DNA of 23,333 bases, taken from contig JBPCTD010000093.1 in NCBI GenBank assembly GCA_051006515.1, positions 1 through 23,333 on the forward strand, given 5' to 3'. The notes under the pieces were generated by a model. The model worked only from the letters and a program-made list of their open reading frames with translations. It was not told the origin of the DNA and searched no databases. Each line of letters opens with the position of its first letter. The stretch's first letter is position 1. The DNA is from ZLKRG08 sp051006515. Lineage in GTDB: Bacteria > Actinomycetota > Actinomycetes > Nanopelagicales > Nanopelagicaceae. A program made the position numbers and the translations under genes. Of the stretch, positions 8,131 through 14,903 are shown piece after piece.

Positions 8131-9330
8131 ATGTATGAAGCTAGGGATATTGAAAGGTTCGTAACTGAACCTGCCAAACGTCCTGGCCGTACTGAGTTTA
8201 TGCGAGATCGAGCCAGATTGATTCACTCGGCTGCGTTACGAAGGCTTGCAGCTAAGACTCAAGTAGCAGTTCCTTGGGAAAATGATTTTCAAAGAACTCG
8301 TCTTTCACATTCACTTGAATGTGCGCAGATTGGCCGCGAATTTGGCGCATCCCTTGGCGCCGATCCAGATTTAATTGATACCGCGTGCCTAGCTCACGAC
8401 TTAGGGCATCCACCTTTCGGACATAACGGTGAATCAGCGCTTGCCGAAGTTTCCAAGGATATTGGTGGCTTTGAAGGTAACGCTCAAACTTTTAGAATCT
8501 TAACTCGCTTAGAAGCAAAAACATACGTAGGAGAGCGAAGCGTGGGATTGAACTTAACCCGCGCATCTCTTGATGCTTGCACTAAATATCCATGGAGCGC
8601 CTCTAAAAACCCAAAGAAGTTCGGCGTATATGAGGATGATCAAGAGATTTTTAATTGGATGCGCCAAGGTGCCTCAGATGGTCAAAGAACTTTTGAAGCA
8701 CAGATCATGGATTGGTCTGACGATGTTAGTTACTCAGTTCATGACTTTGAAGATGCAATTGTTGCTAGCCAATTAAGTGTTCCTGATATTGAAGAAGATT
8801 TATCGGAAATTGCGACAATACTAGATCGTGATTATCTAATGGCAAGCAAAGAAGAGATCTCAGCAGCACTTAATCGACTACAAGCTCTATCTTGCTGGCC
8901 AAAAGATTTCGATGGTATGCATAGGGATTTGGCTCGGTTAAAAGATTCCACCAGCCAATTGATTGGCCGTTTTGTTTATGAATCCGAGAAAGCAACGCGC
9001 GAAAAATATGGCTCAGGTAATCTACGTCGATTCGACGCTAGTTTAGAAATTCCACGTGAGCAACAAGTTGAGGTTGCGCTATTAAAGGCGATTTCAGCTT
9101 TCTATCTGATTCAAGCACCAGAAGCACAAGCACGATATGCAAAGCAGCGCCAAGTAATCTATGAATTGGTAGAGATGATCCAAAACGCTGGCCCGCAAGT
9201 GTTAGATACCGTCTTTTTAGATGCCTGGCACCAGGCTGATAGCGCTGGACGTTTACGCGTGATCATTGATCAAGTTGCTAGCCTTACCGACCCGGCAGCA
9301 TATGCACTTCACGCTAAGTTATCTTCCTAG
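8131..9330 (+). CDS. dgt: Deoxyguanosine triphosphate triphosphohydrolase-like protein
   Basis: Dgt-type HD hydrolases cleave dNTPs to deoxynucleoside and triphosphate, trimming dNTP pools. In the 399-aa protein the HD metal ligands are visible as H60 (RLSHSLE), H89-D90 (AHDLGHPPFGH) and the aspartates of WSDDVSYSVHD (about 197-198). The N terminus (RDRARLIHSAALRRLAAKTQV) is characteristic of the short actinobacterial Dgt form. The ATG is set by a -10 box 6 bases upstream, consistent with leaderless translation. It lies directly before dnaG, an order conserved in actinobacteria. Substrate preference among dNTPs cannot be read from sequence. Confidence 0.93.
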   Translation: MYEARDIERFVTEPAKRPGRTEFMRDRARLIHSAALRRLAAKTQVAVPWENDFQRTRLSHSLECAQIGREFGASLGADPDLIDTACLAHDLGHPPFGHNGESALAEVSKDIGGFEGNAQTFRILTRLEAKTYVGERSVGLNLTRASLDACTKYPWSASKNPKKFGVYEDDQEIFNWMRQGASDGQRTFEAQIMDWSDDVSYSVHDFEDAIVASQLSVPDIEEDLSEIATILDRDYLMASKEEISAALNRLQALSCWPKDFDGMHRDLARLKDSTSQLIGRFVYESEKATREKYGSGNLRRFDASLEIPREQQVEVALLKAISAFYLIQAPEAQARYAKQRQVIYELVEMIQNAGPQVLDTVFLDAWHQADSAGRLRVIIDQVASLTDPAAYALHAKLSS

Positions 9331-9341
9331 AGCACTAAACT

Positions 9342-9359
9342 AAATAACTAAAATAACTA
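9342..9359. repeat. 9-bp tandem duplication in the dgt-dnaG spacer
   Basis: AAATAACTA occurs twice in perfect tandem, followed by a related A-rich stretch. It lies in the 61-base, nearly GC-free spacer that would form the dnaG 5' leader. A possible -10 (TAAACT, 9336-9341) precedes it. Confidence 0.7.
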
Positions 9360-9380
9360 AAAATAAAGTAAGGAAATAAA

Positions 9381-9384
9381 AGGA
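9381..9384 (+). promoter_or_regulatory. Ribosome binding site of dnaG
   Basis: AGGA, 7 bases before the ATG at 9392, within an A-rich leader (another AGGA lies at 9371-9374). It supports this start over the in-frame ATG three codons downstream. Confidence 0.6.
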
Positions 9385-9391
9385 AATTTAA

Positions 9392-11215
9392 ATGAGCGGC
9401 ATGATTCGAAACGAAGATATTGCATACGTCCGTGAAAACGTACGTATCGATGATGTCGTTGGCGATTATCTGCCCTTAAAACAAGCTGGTGGCGACCAGA
9501 AGAAGGGTCTCTGTCCATTTCACGACGAGAAGAGTCCTTCGTTTCACGTAACACTATCTAAAGGTTATTTTCATTGCTTTGGTTGCCATAAAGGTGGCGA
9601 TGCCATCAAATTCATTATGGATATTGACCACATCTCATTTGTCGAAGCCGTAGAGAAGCTAGCAGGTCGTATCGGCTATCAATTGACCTATGAAGGCGGG
9701 AAATCATCTGATTACAAACCCGGCTTGAAGTCAAGATTGATTGCTGCAAATACTGCCGCCCAAGCTTTTTATCAAAATCAATTAAATACCAATCCTGATT
9801 CACAAGTCGGTCGAGATTTCTTAATGAAACGTGGTTTTGATCGCGTTGCGTGTGAAAGTTTTGGCGTTGGCTATGCGCCTGATGATTGGGATCAGCTCAC
9901 TAAATATTTAAAGGGTCAAGGATTTACAAATGAAGAACTGGATTTAGCAGGTTTATCCAAAGAGGGTCAAAAAGGCATGATAGATCGATTCCGCAATCGA
10001 TTAATTTGGCCGATAAGAAGTATCACCGGAGATGTCGTTGGTTTCGGTGCTAGAAAACTTTCTGAAGAAGATCAAGGGCCTAAATATTTAAATACCTCTG
10101 AAACGCCAATTTATAAAAAGAGCCAAGTTCTTTATGGGCTTGATAAAGCAAAGAAAGAGATCGCAACCAAGCGCCAAGTAGTAGTTGTAGAGGGCTATAC
10201 CGACGTCATGGCAGCACATCTAGCGGGTGTAACCACAGCAGTTGCTACCTGTGGCACTGCATTCGGCGATGATCACATTCGAATTCTTCGTAATTTATTG
10301 ATGGATGATGATGCTTTTCGCGGTGAAGTTATATTCACTTTCGACGGAGATGCTGCTGGCCAGAAAGCAGCTCTTCGTGCGTACGATGATGATCAGAAAT
10401 TTGTTACACAGACTTTTGTTGCGGTAGAACCTAATGGCATGGATCCTTGCGAATTAAGGCAGGCGCAAGGCGATTCTGCACTAAGAGATTTGATTGCCAG
10501 CCGAATTCCGCTCTTTGAATTTGCGATTCGAACCGAACTCAAAAAACATGATTTACAAACAGCCGAAGGTCGAGTCAATGCTCTAAGTGCAACTTCACCG
10601 ATGGTGGCTAGCATCAAGAATAAAGCATTACGGCCAGAGTATGTAAAGCAGTTAGCGCTATGGCTCGGAATGGATATTGATCCAGTATCAAGCGCCGTTT
10701 CTCAAATAGGTGGAAAAAATTCTGTGTCAAGGAATGATTCAAAGAACGCGTCTAATAATGAGGGCGTAGTTGGAAATTGGAGACCTGATCCAAAGGAACC
10801 AACTTTGATTTTGGAACGCGAAGTTTTGAAAACAAAGTTACAACTTTCTGGGCTTGCAAATGGCTGGAGTGAGCTACCAGCAAATTCATTTTCACATCCT
10901 GCATATCAGGCTCTTCGTGGCGCAATTGATGGTGGCGCGCTACTTGAAAATATCGAGAATGAAGATTTGAAATCACTTTACACAGAGTTAAGTGTCGAAC
11001 CAATTAGAGCAGATGGCGAAATTTCGGATAGATATGTCGAATCAATTATCGCTAGATTGCACGAAGTTGCGATCTCAAGAACCATTGCTGATACAAAATC
11101 AAAGTTACAACGAATCAACCCGACAGAGCCTGAATATCAAGGGTTATTCGCTGAGTTGGTAACGCTTGAATCTCAGCGTCGGGCGCTACGTGAAAAAGCC
11201 CTAGGTAGTATCTAA
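9392..11215 (+). CDS. dnaG: DNA primase DnaG
   Basis: DnaG makes RNA primers at the replication fork. The 607-aa protein has the N-terminal CHC2 zinc finger (C41, H44, C62, C65) that recognises template. It is followed by the RNA-polymerase core with TOPRIM motifs: catalytic E267 in VVEGYTD and the metal aspartates D318 and D320 in FDGDAAG. A low-complexity linker (about residues 448-470, rich in Asn, Ser and Gly) leads to a diverged C-terminal helicase-binding domain. The final LGSI-stop is tandemly repeated in the DNA beyond the stop codon. Downstream lies tRNA-Asn, the usual actinobacterial arrangement. Confidence 0.97.
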   Translation: MSGMIRNEDIAYVRENVRIDDVVGDYLPLKQAGGDQKKGLCPFHDEKSPSFHVTLSKGYFHCFGCHKGGDAIKFIMDIDHISFVEAVEKLAGRIGYQLTYEGGKSSDYKPGLKSRLIAANTAAQAFYQNQLNTNPDSQVGRDFLMKRGFDRVACESFGVGYAPDDWDQLTKYLKGQGFTNEELDLAGLSKEGQKGMIDRFRNRLIWPIRSITGDVVGFGARKLSEEDQGPKYLNTSETPIYKKSQVLYGLDKAKKEIATKRQVVVVEGYTDVMAAHLAGVTTAVATCGTAFGDDHIRILRNLLMDDDAFRGEVIFTFDGDAAGQKAALRAYDDDQKFVTQTFVAVEPNGMDPCELRQAQGDSALRDLIASRIPLFEFAIRTELKKHDLQTAEGRVNALSATSPMVASIKNKALRPEYVKQLALWLGMDIDPVSSAVSQIGGKNSVSRNDSKNASNNEGVVGNWRPDPKEPTLILEREVLKTKLQLSGLANGWSELPANSFSHPAYQALRGAIDGGALLENIENEDLKSLYTELSVEPIRADGEISDRYVESIIARLHEVAISRTIADTKSKLQRINPTEPEYQGLFAELVTLESQRRALREKALGSI

Positions 11216-11248
11216 TTGGGTAGTATCTAATTGGGTAGCATCTGAATT
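11204..11248. repeat. 15-bp tandem repeat spanning the dnaG stop codon
   Basis: GGTAGTATCTAATTG occurs twice exactly (11204-11218, 11219-11233), followed by a diverged third copy (GGTAGCATCTGAATT). The period is a multiple of three, so three in-frame stops result: TAA 11213, TAA 11228, TGA 11243. Each is preceded by codons for LGSI. Replication slippage is the likely origin. Confidence 0.85.
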
Positions 11249-11289
11249 TTTATCGGTGAGCCGCTTGCGCTAGAGTTTGTCGCCTACAA

Positions 11290-11361
11290 TCCCTGATAGC
11301 TCAATGGCAGAGCAGCCGGCTGTTAACCGGCAGGTTCTTGGTTCGAGTCCAAGTCAGGGAG
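11290..11361 (+). tRNA. tRNA-Asn (anticodon GTT)
   Basis: A complete 72-nt cloverleaf is visible. The acceptor stem is TCCCTGA (11290-11296) with TCAGGGA (11354-11360), and the discriminator is G11361. The D-arm contains AGCTCAATGGCAGAGC. The anticodon stem GCCGG/CCGGC encloses loop CTGTTAA with anticodon GTT at 11322-11324. The T-arm is CTTGG-TTCGAGT-CCAAG. CCA is not encoded. It decodes AAC/AAT. I saw no second copy of its 3' end nearby, hence no sign of use as an integration site. Confidence 0.97.
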
Positions 11362-11373
11362 CTCAATTCGCAC

Positions 11374-11379
11374 TACGCT
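11374..11379 (+). promoter_or_regulatory. Leaderless-type -10 box of the DoxX-Rieske gene
   Basis: TACGCT lies 7 bases before the ATG at 11387, in the 25-base gap after tRNA-Asn. No SD is seen. Any -35 would fall inside the tRNA gene and is not convincing. Confidence 0.45.
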
Positions 11380-11386
11380 ATCTCTC

Positions 11387-12292
11387 ATGGCATATCGCGC
11401 TAAATCGGTAATCGCCTCTTGGCAGGCTCAAAGCATCTCAACTCGAATTCTTCGCGCCTGGTTAGGCATAACTTGGATTTATGGTGGTTGGGATAAAGCA
11501 TCTGATCCAAGTTTCTTAACGCCAGGTACTGTCAATTACATCGGCAATCAGATCAATGGATTTATTGAGATTTCACCACTTGGTCCACTGCTAAAAGGTT
11601 CCCTGGAACATGCAACTTTAGCCGGTTGGTTTATTTTGGTAGCAGAGTTTGCAACCGGTATCTGTACTTTGCTTTTCATATTACCTAGATTTGCAGCTTT
11701 CGTCGGTTTTGCAACATCAGTTGGACTTTGGTTGACTGTAACTTTTCATGTAAAGCCATACTTCATCGCAAGTGATACTGCATATGCAGTCATGTGGCTC
11801 TCTTACTTCTTTGTCCTCTATAACAGCAATAAACGCATCGACATAAATATGGATCGCCGTGGTGCGCTTCGAGTTGGAAGCGTGCTTGCAATTACTGCTG
11901 GATTTATTGGCTTAGGTAAATTATTTCCAAGACATACCATTCCAGCTTCAGGTGGCAAGAAGATAGTAAAACTTGAAGTTTTGCCGATTGGCGCTGCTTA
12001 TCCATTTAGAAGTGCAAGTGGCGTCAGTGCGATTTTATTTAGAACCAAAAATGGCGTCTTTGCATATTCCACAGTTTGCACCCATCAAGGTTGCGAGGTT
12101 TCCTATCGCAATTCGAGTAAGCGCTTAGAGTGTCCTTGCCATCAAGCGGCTTTCGACCCATTCCACAACGAAGGAAATCCCGATAAAGGAGCCAAGGTGG
12201 TTGTGGGTCCATCAGGTGATTCACCGAGCTCAATTCGCCCGCTGCCTTCGGTCAAAGTGAAGATCGATGGCGCATATGTGGTGGAAATCTAA
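11387..12292 (+). CDS. DoxX/DoxD-like membrane domain fused to a Rieske [2Fe-2S] domain
   Basis: The 301-aa protein has two parts. Residues 16-145 form four hydrophobic helices of DoxX/DoxD type (RAWLGITWIYGGWDKASDP at the start, then three more segments). Residues 192-301 form a Rieske domain. Its cluster ligands are C231 and H233 (CTHQGC) and C249 and H252 (CPCH); C236 and C251 are placed as the disulfide pair of high-potential bc1-type Rieske proteins. Between the parts, DRRGALRVG (156-164) precedes a fifth hydrophobic segment (about 161-178) and looks like a twin-arginine signal, as in actinobacterial QcrA. The likely role is membrane electron transfer outside the cytoplasm, perhaps with quinone. 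The partner is unknown; no bc1 or oxidase genes are nearby. Confidence 0.85.
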   Translation: MAYRAKSVIASWQAQSISTRILRAWLGITWIYGGWDKASDPSFLTPGTVNYIGNQINGFIEISPLGPLLKGSLEHATLAGWFILVAEFATGICTLLFILPRFAAFVGFATSVGLWLTVTFHVKPYFIASDTAYAVMWLSYFFVLYNSNKRIDINMDRRGALRVGSVLAITAGFIGLGKLFPRHTIPASGGKKIVKLEVLPIGAAYPFRSASGVSAILFRTKNGVFAYSTVCTHQGCEVSYRNSSKRLECPCHQAAFDPFHNEGNPDKGAKVVVGPSGDSPSSIRPLPSVKVKIDGAYVVEI

Positions 12293-12346
12293 GAAAATTA
12301 GACCTTCCTTTAACCGCGCTCTTGGGAATTTTTAAGAGTTCCAAGG

Positions 12347-12352
12347 CATTAT
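12347..12352 (+). promoter_or_regulatory. Weak leaderless-type -10 box of the protease gene
   Basis: CATTAT sits 6 bases before the ATG at 12359; TTGGGA (12322-12327) lies 19 bases further upstream. There is no SD at useful spacing. Confidence 0.3.
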
Positions 12353-12358
12353 CCCTAC

Positions 12359-13477
12359 ATGAATTTCTTCAAAAGTACCGCAGCTAAGGTGGGAATCGGC
12401 TTTGCCGCTGGAGCAGTTCTCTTCGGTGGCATCTCGGATGCATCTACCTCACCAACTCCAGGCGCTAAAGCCTGCGTAAATACCAAGACCAACGCCATGT
12501 TCTTAGCTAAAAGCGCTACTTGTCCATCAGGCCAAGTGCTTACTTCAATTAGCGGCGATTCCATTGATGTTCGTGCAATTGCCGCGCTTGCAACCCCGAG
12601 TGTTGTAAGCATTTCAGTTCGCTCAGCAAGTGGCGGCGGAACTGGTTCTGGTTGGGTTTATAAATCAAACATTCTTAATTCATTTATCGTAACCAATGAA
12701 CACGTGATTGATACTTATGCTTCAAGCGGTGGCACTCTTACCATCGAATTAAATAATGGCGATCAATTTCCAGCTTCTTTAGTTGGACTTGACCAGAATT
12801 ATGATCTAGCTGTTATCAAAGTTAATAAAGGTAATTTGCCGGAGTTAGCACTTGGTAACTCTTCTAAAGTGCTTGTCGGAGATCCGGTGGTAGCAATTGG
12901 TTCACCGCTTGGGTTATCTTCAACTGTAACAAGCGGAATTGTCTCTGCGTTAAATCGTCCGGTGACTGCAGGTTCCTTTGGTTCTGAAAGCTATGTAAAT
13001 GCAATTCAGACAGATGCGGCAATTAATCCTGGTAACTCAGGTGGCGCGCTGTTAGATGGCAACGGACGTATCATCGGTGTTAATTCTGCAATTGCAACTC
13101 TGTCAAGTGGTGGCACGAGTGGATCTATCGGCCTTGGATTTTCTATCCCAATCAATGAAGCAAAGCGTGTCATCGATGAGTTAATTGCCAATGGAAAATC
13201 TACACGTCCAGTACTTGGTGTCTTCTTCGATAATACTTACACCGGAGTTGGTGCAAAGATTGGACGACTAAGCAGCGGAGAAGGTGCAGAGAAAGCTGGC
13301 ATTCCAGTTGGTTCAATTATTAAATCAATTGATGGCACTAGAATTTCTGACCAAGTAGCGGCAATCGTAAAGATCCGTTCATATGCACCTGGAGCCAAAG
13401 TTTCCGTATTGGTTGAACTACCAAATGGTGGAAATAAGACATTTACTGTGACTTTAGGCTCAGCACCAAGCAGCTAA
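12359..13477 (+). CDS. Secreted HtrA-like trypsin-type serine protease with PDZ domain
   Basis: The 372-aa protein begins with an N-terminal hydrophobic segment (residues 10-25, signal peptide or anchor). A short cysteine pair module follows (C39 and C55, within KACVNTKTNAMF...TCPSGQ). The protease domain carries the catalytic triad H115 (TNEHVI), D149 (NYDLAVIKV) and S227 (NPGNSGGALL), and a C-terminal PDZ-like domain begins near residue 282. HtrA/DegP-like enzymes degrade or sense misfolded exported proteins. It probably acts outside the membrane. The gene seems monocistronic: weak leaderless promoter before it, strong intrinsic terminator after it. The stop codon lies in a tandem repeat. 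Confidence 0.92.
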   Translation: MNFFKSTAAKVGIGFAAGAVLFGGISDASTSPTPGAKACVNTKTNAMFLAKSATCPSGQVLTSISGDSIDVRAIAALATPSVVSISVRSASGGGTGSGWVYKSNILNSFIVTNEHVIDTYASSGGTLTIELNNGDQFPASLVGLDQNYDLAVIKVNKGNLPELALGNSSKVLVGDPVVAIGSPLGLSSTVTSGIVSALNRPVTAGSFGSESYVNAIQTDAAINPGNSGGALLDGNGRIIGVNSAIATLSSGGTSGSIGLGFSIPINEAKRVIDELIANGKSTRPVLGVFFDNTYTGVGAKIGRLSSGEGAEKAGIPVGSIIKSIDGTRISDQVAAIVKIRSYAPGAKVSVLVELPNGGNKTFTVTLGSAPSS

Positions 13478-13514
13478 TCGGCAGCTAATCGGCAGTTAAT
13501 CGGAAGTTAATTTG
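13471..13514. repeat. 11-bp tandem repeat starting at the protease stop codon
   Basis: CAGCTAATCGG is perfect twice (13471-13481, 13482-13492), then CAGTTAATCGG (13493-13503) and a degraded AAGTTAATTTG (13504-13514). Each unit contains TAA. Because 11 is not a multiple of three, successive TAA triplets (13475, 13486, 13497) fall in all three frames. Confidence 0.85.
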
Positions 13515-13528
13515 AAGTAAATCTAGAT

Positions 13529-13563
13529 AGCGCCATAGGTATGATTTACCTATGGCGCTTTTT
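13529..13563 (+). terminator. Intrinsic terminator overlapping the start of the ACT gene
   Basis: AGCGCCATAGGTA (13529-13541) and TACCTATGGCGCT (13547-13559) form a perfect 13-bp stem with a 5-base loop, followed by five T residues (13559-13563). This is a textbook intrinsic terminator for the protease transcript. Its right arm contains the ATG and first two following codons of the next gene, and the loop region carries that gene's -10 box. Confidence 0.88.
13540..13545 (+). promoter_or_regulatory. Leaderless-type -10 box of the ACT gene
   Basis: TATGAT (5 of 6 to TATAAT) is followed by 6 bases and the ATG at 13552. It lies at the apex of the terminator hairpin. A transcript starting at 13552 would lack the left arm and so could not form the hairpin. 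Confidence 0.6.
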
Positions 13564-13791
13564 CGTTTGCATATAACGCTTCCTGATAGACCAGGATCAC
13601 TTGGCGCTGTCGCTTCAGCAATTGGTTTTGCTGGTGGCGATATTCGTGGCCTAGTTGTTGTAAAGAGCGAAGATGGAAAAGGTTACGACGATATCACCGT
13701 AGCAATACCAGGTAGCGATCCAACTGATTTAGTTCAAGTATTGAGCGATATCGGTGGGGTAGAAGTTATCTCTGTAATTCCAGTTGTTTAA
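13552..13791 (+). CDS. Small ACT-domain protein
   Basis: The 79-aa protein is essentially a single ACT domain (LFRLHITLPDRPGSLGAVAS at 3-22, then AGGDIRGLVVV). ACT domains bind amino acids or other small ligands and usually regulate enzymes. The conserved PDRPGSLG turn with its ligand-site Gly is intact. No catalytic domain is attached, so it would act as a free-standing sensor or regulatory subunit; the partner is unknown. The ATG is supported by the -10 box 6 bases upstream and the fit of the first beta strand. The stop codon shares the palindrome TTAA with the stop of galK on the other strand (4-base convergent overlap). Confidence 0.85.
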   Translation: MALFRLHITLPDRPGSLGAVASAIGFAGGDIRGLVVVKSEDGKGYDDITVAIPGSDPTDLVQVLSDIGGVEVISVIPVV

Positions 13792-14900
13792 CTAATTACT
13801 TGCGCGCCAGGGCTGGGCAAGCTCTCAAAGAATCTGGGAGCTTTATATCCATTTAACATAAAAGTTTTCGCAATTTGTTCTTTTGCTCTGCTTATTTGGT
13901 TTTTCTCCAGTAACGCGATGGCGCTGCCACCAAAACCACCACCAACCATTCGCGCACCAAGCGCGCCAACTTTCATAACGGCATCAACTGCCACATCTAA
14001 CTCTGGACAGGAAACGTTGTAATCATCTCTAAGCGAAGCATGGGATTGGCTTATTAGATTTCCAACCAACTTAAAATTTTTACTTTGCAGAGCTTCAACG
14101 CATTCCAGTACACGGGCAATTTCAGTTACTGCATGTCGGGCTCTGCGATACTCAACGTCAGTAAGTTTTGCCTTATTTGCTTCCAGTTCTTCGATTGTAA
14201 GGTCGCGCATGCTTTTGCCCAACTTACTAGCAGCTGATTCACAATTAGCTCTGCGCTCGGCATACCCACCATCTACCAAAGCGTGATGCGCTTGGGTATC
14301 AATGATCAACAATTCTAAATTATTTGCAGCCAAGTCAATTGGCACCAACTTTGTTGATAAATCGCGACAATCAAGAAGTAGCGCATTACCTGCTTGTCCC
14401 ATCAATGAAATTGATTGATCCATAATGCCGCAAGGCACGCCAACAAATTCATTCTCTGCTCTTTGAGTAAGTAGCGCTAAATCCTTTAAAGAATGGCCCA
14501 AATTAAAGAGTTGGTTAAGCGCTACGGCAACGCTACATTCCAGTGCGGCAGATGATGAAAGGCCAGCGCCAAGTGGAACTTTGCCATCAACGAAGATATC
14601 CAAACCGCTCTTAATGCACATTACCCAAATAACGCCAAGGGGATAGCGTTCCCACTTGCCTTCACTACCCGGTTTTAATTGGCTCAAATCAATTTCAAAT
14701 ATCGATGATTGGCGCTGTGCTGATGCTAAACGAATTTTGGAATCATCACGTTTTTTAATGGAAACTGTGGTTTTACTTGAAATTGCAAAAGGGAGAACGA
14801 AGCCATCGGAGTAATCAACATGTTCTCCAATTAGATTAATGCGACCAGGTGCCGCAGCGATTACATCTGGATTGCTACCAAATACAGTTTGAAAACTCAT
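13788..14900 (-). CDS. galK: Galactokinase
   Basis: GalK phosphorylates galactose at C1 with ATP, feeding the Leloir pathway. The 370-aa GHMP kinase has the galactokinase signature GRINLIGEHVDYSDG (19-33), the ATP loop PLGAGLSSSAALE (about 104-116), and the C-terminal glycine motif VGGGFGGSAIAL. The segment CGIMDQ holds the catalytic-site Asp region. The start lies 3 bases after the galE stop, so it is the last gene of the glpK-galT-galE-galK run. Only a weak SD is visible; coupling to galE is likely. The 3' end overlaps the ACT gene by 4 bases. Confidence 0.96.
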   Translation of the reverse strand: MSFQTVFGSNPDVIAAAPGRINLIGEHVDYSDGFVLPFAISSKTTVSIKKRDDSKIRLASAQRQSSIFEIDLSQLKPGSEGKWERYPLGVIWVMCIKSGLDIFVDGKVPLGAGLSSSAALECSVAVALNQLFNLGHSLKDLALLTQRAENEFVGVPCGIMDQSISLMGQAGNALLLDCRDLSTKLVPIDLAANNLELLIIDTQAHHALVDGGYAERRANCESAASKLGKSMRDLTIEELEANKAKLTDVEYRRARHAVTEIARVLECVEALQSKNFKLVGNLISQSHASLRDDYNVSCPELDVAVDAVMKVGALGARMVGGGFGGSAIALLEKNQISRAKEQIAKTFMLNGYKAPRFFESLPSPGAQVIS

Positions 14901-14903
14901 GAT

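Noticed and set aside
11201..11248. dnaG as a truncated gene with a premature stop
   Set aside because: The 607-aa length is normal for DnaG and beyond the stop only LGSI-stop units follow, so nothing has been lost.
11285..11290. TACAAT as the tRNA-Asn -10 box
   Set aside because: It overlaps the first base of the mature tRNA and would start transcription inside it; the real promoter must be further upstream and I cannot identify it with confidence.
11204..11361. Integration (att) site at tRNA-Asn with flanking repeats
   Set aside because: The 15-bp repeats belong to the dnaG 3' end and do not match the tRNA; no integrase or duplicated tRNA end is seen.
12321..12345. Hairpin CTTGG-G-AA / TTCCAAG between the DoxX-Rieske and protease genes as a terminator
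   Set aside because: The pairing has a bulge and a 10-base loop and no T-run follows, so it does not qualify as an intrinsic terminator.
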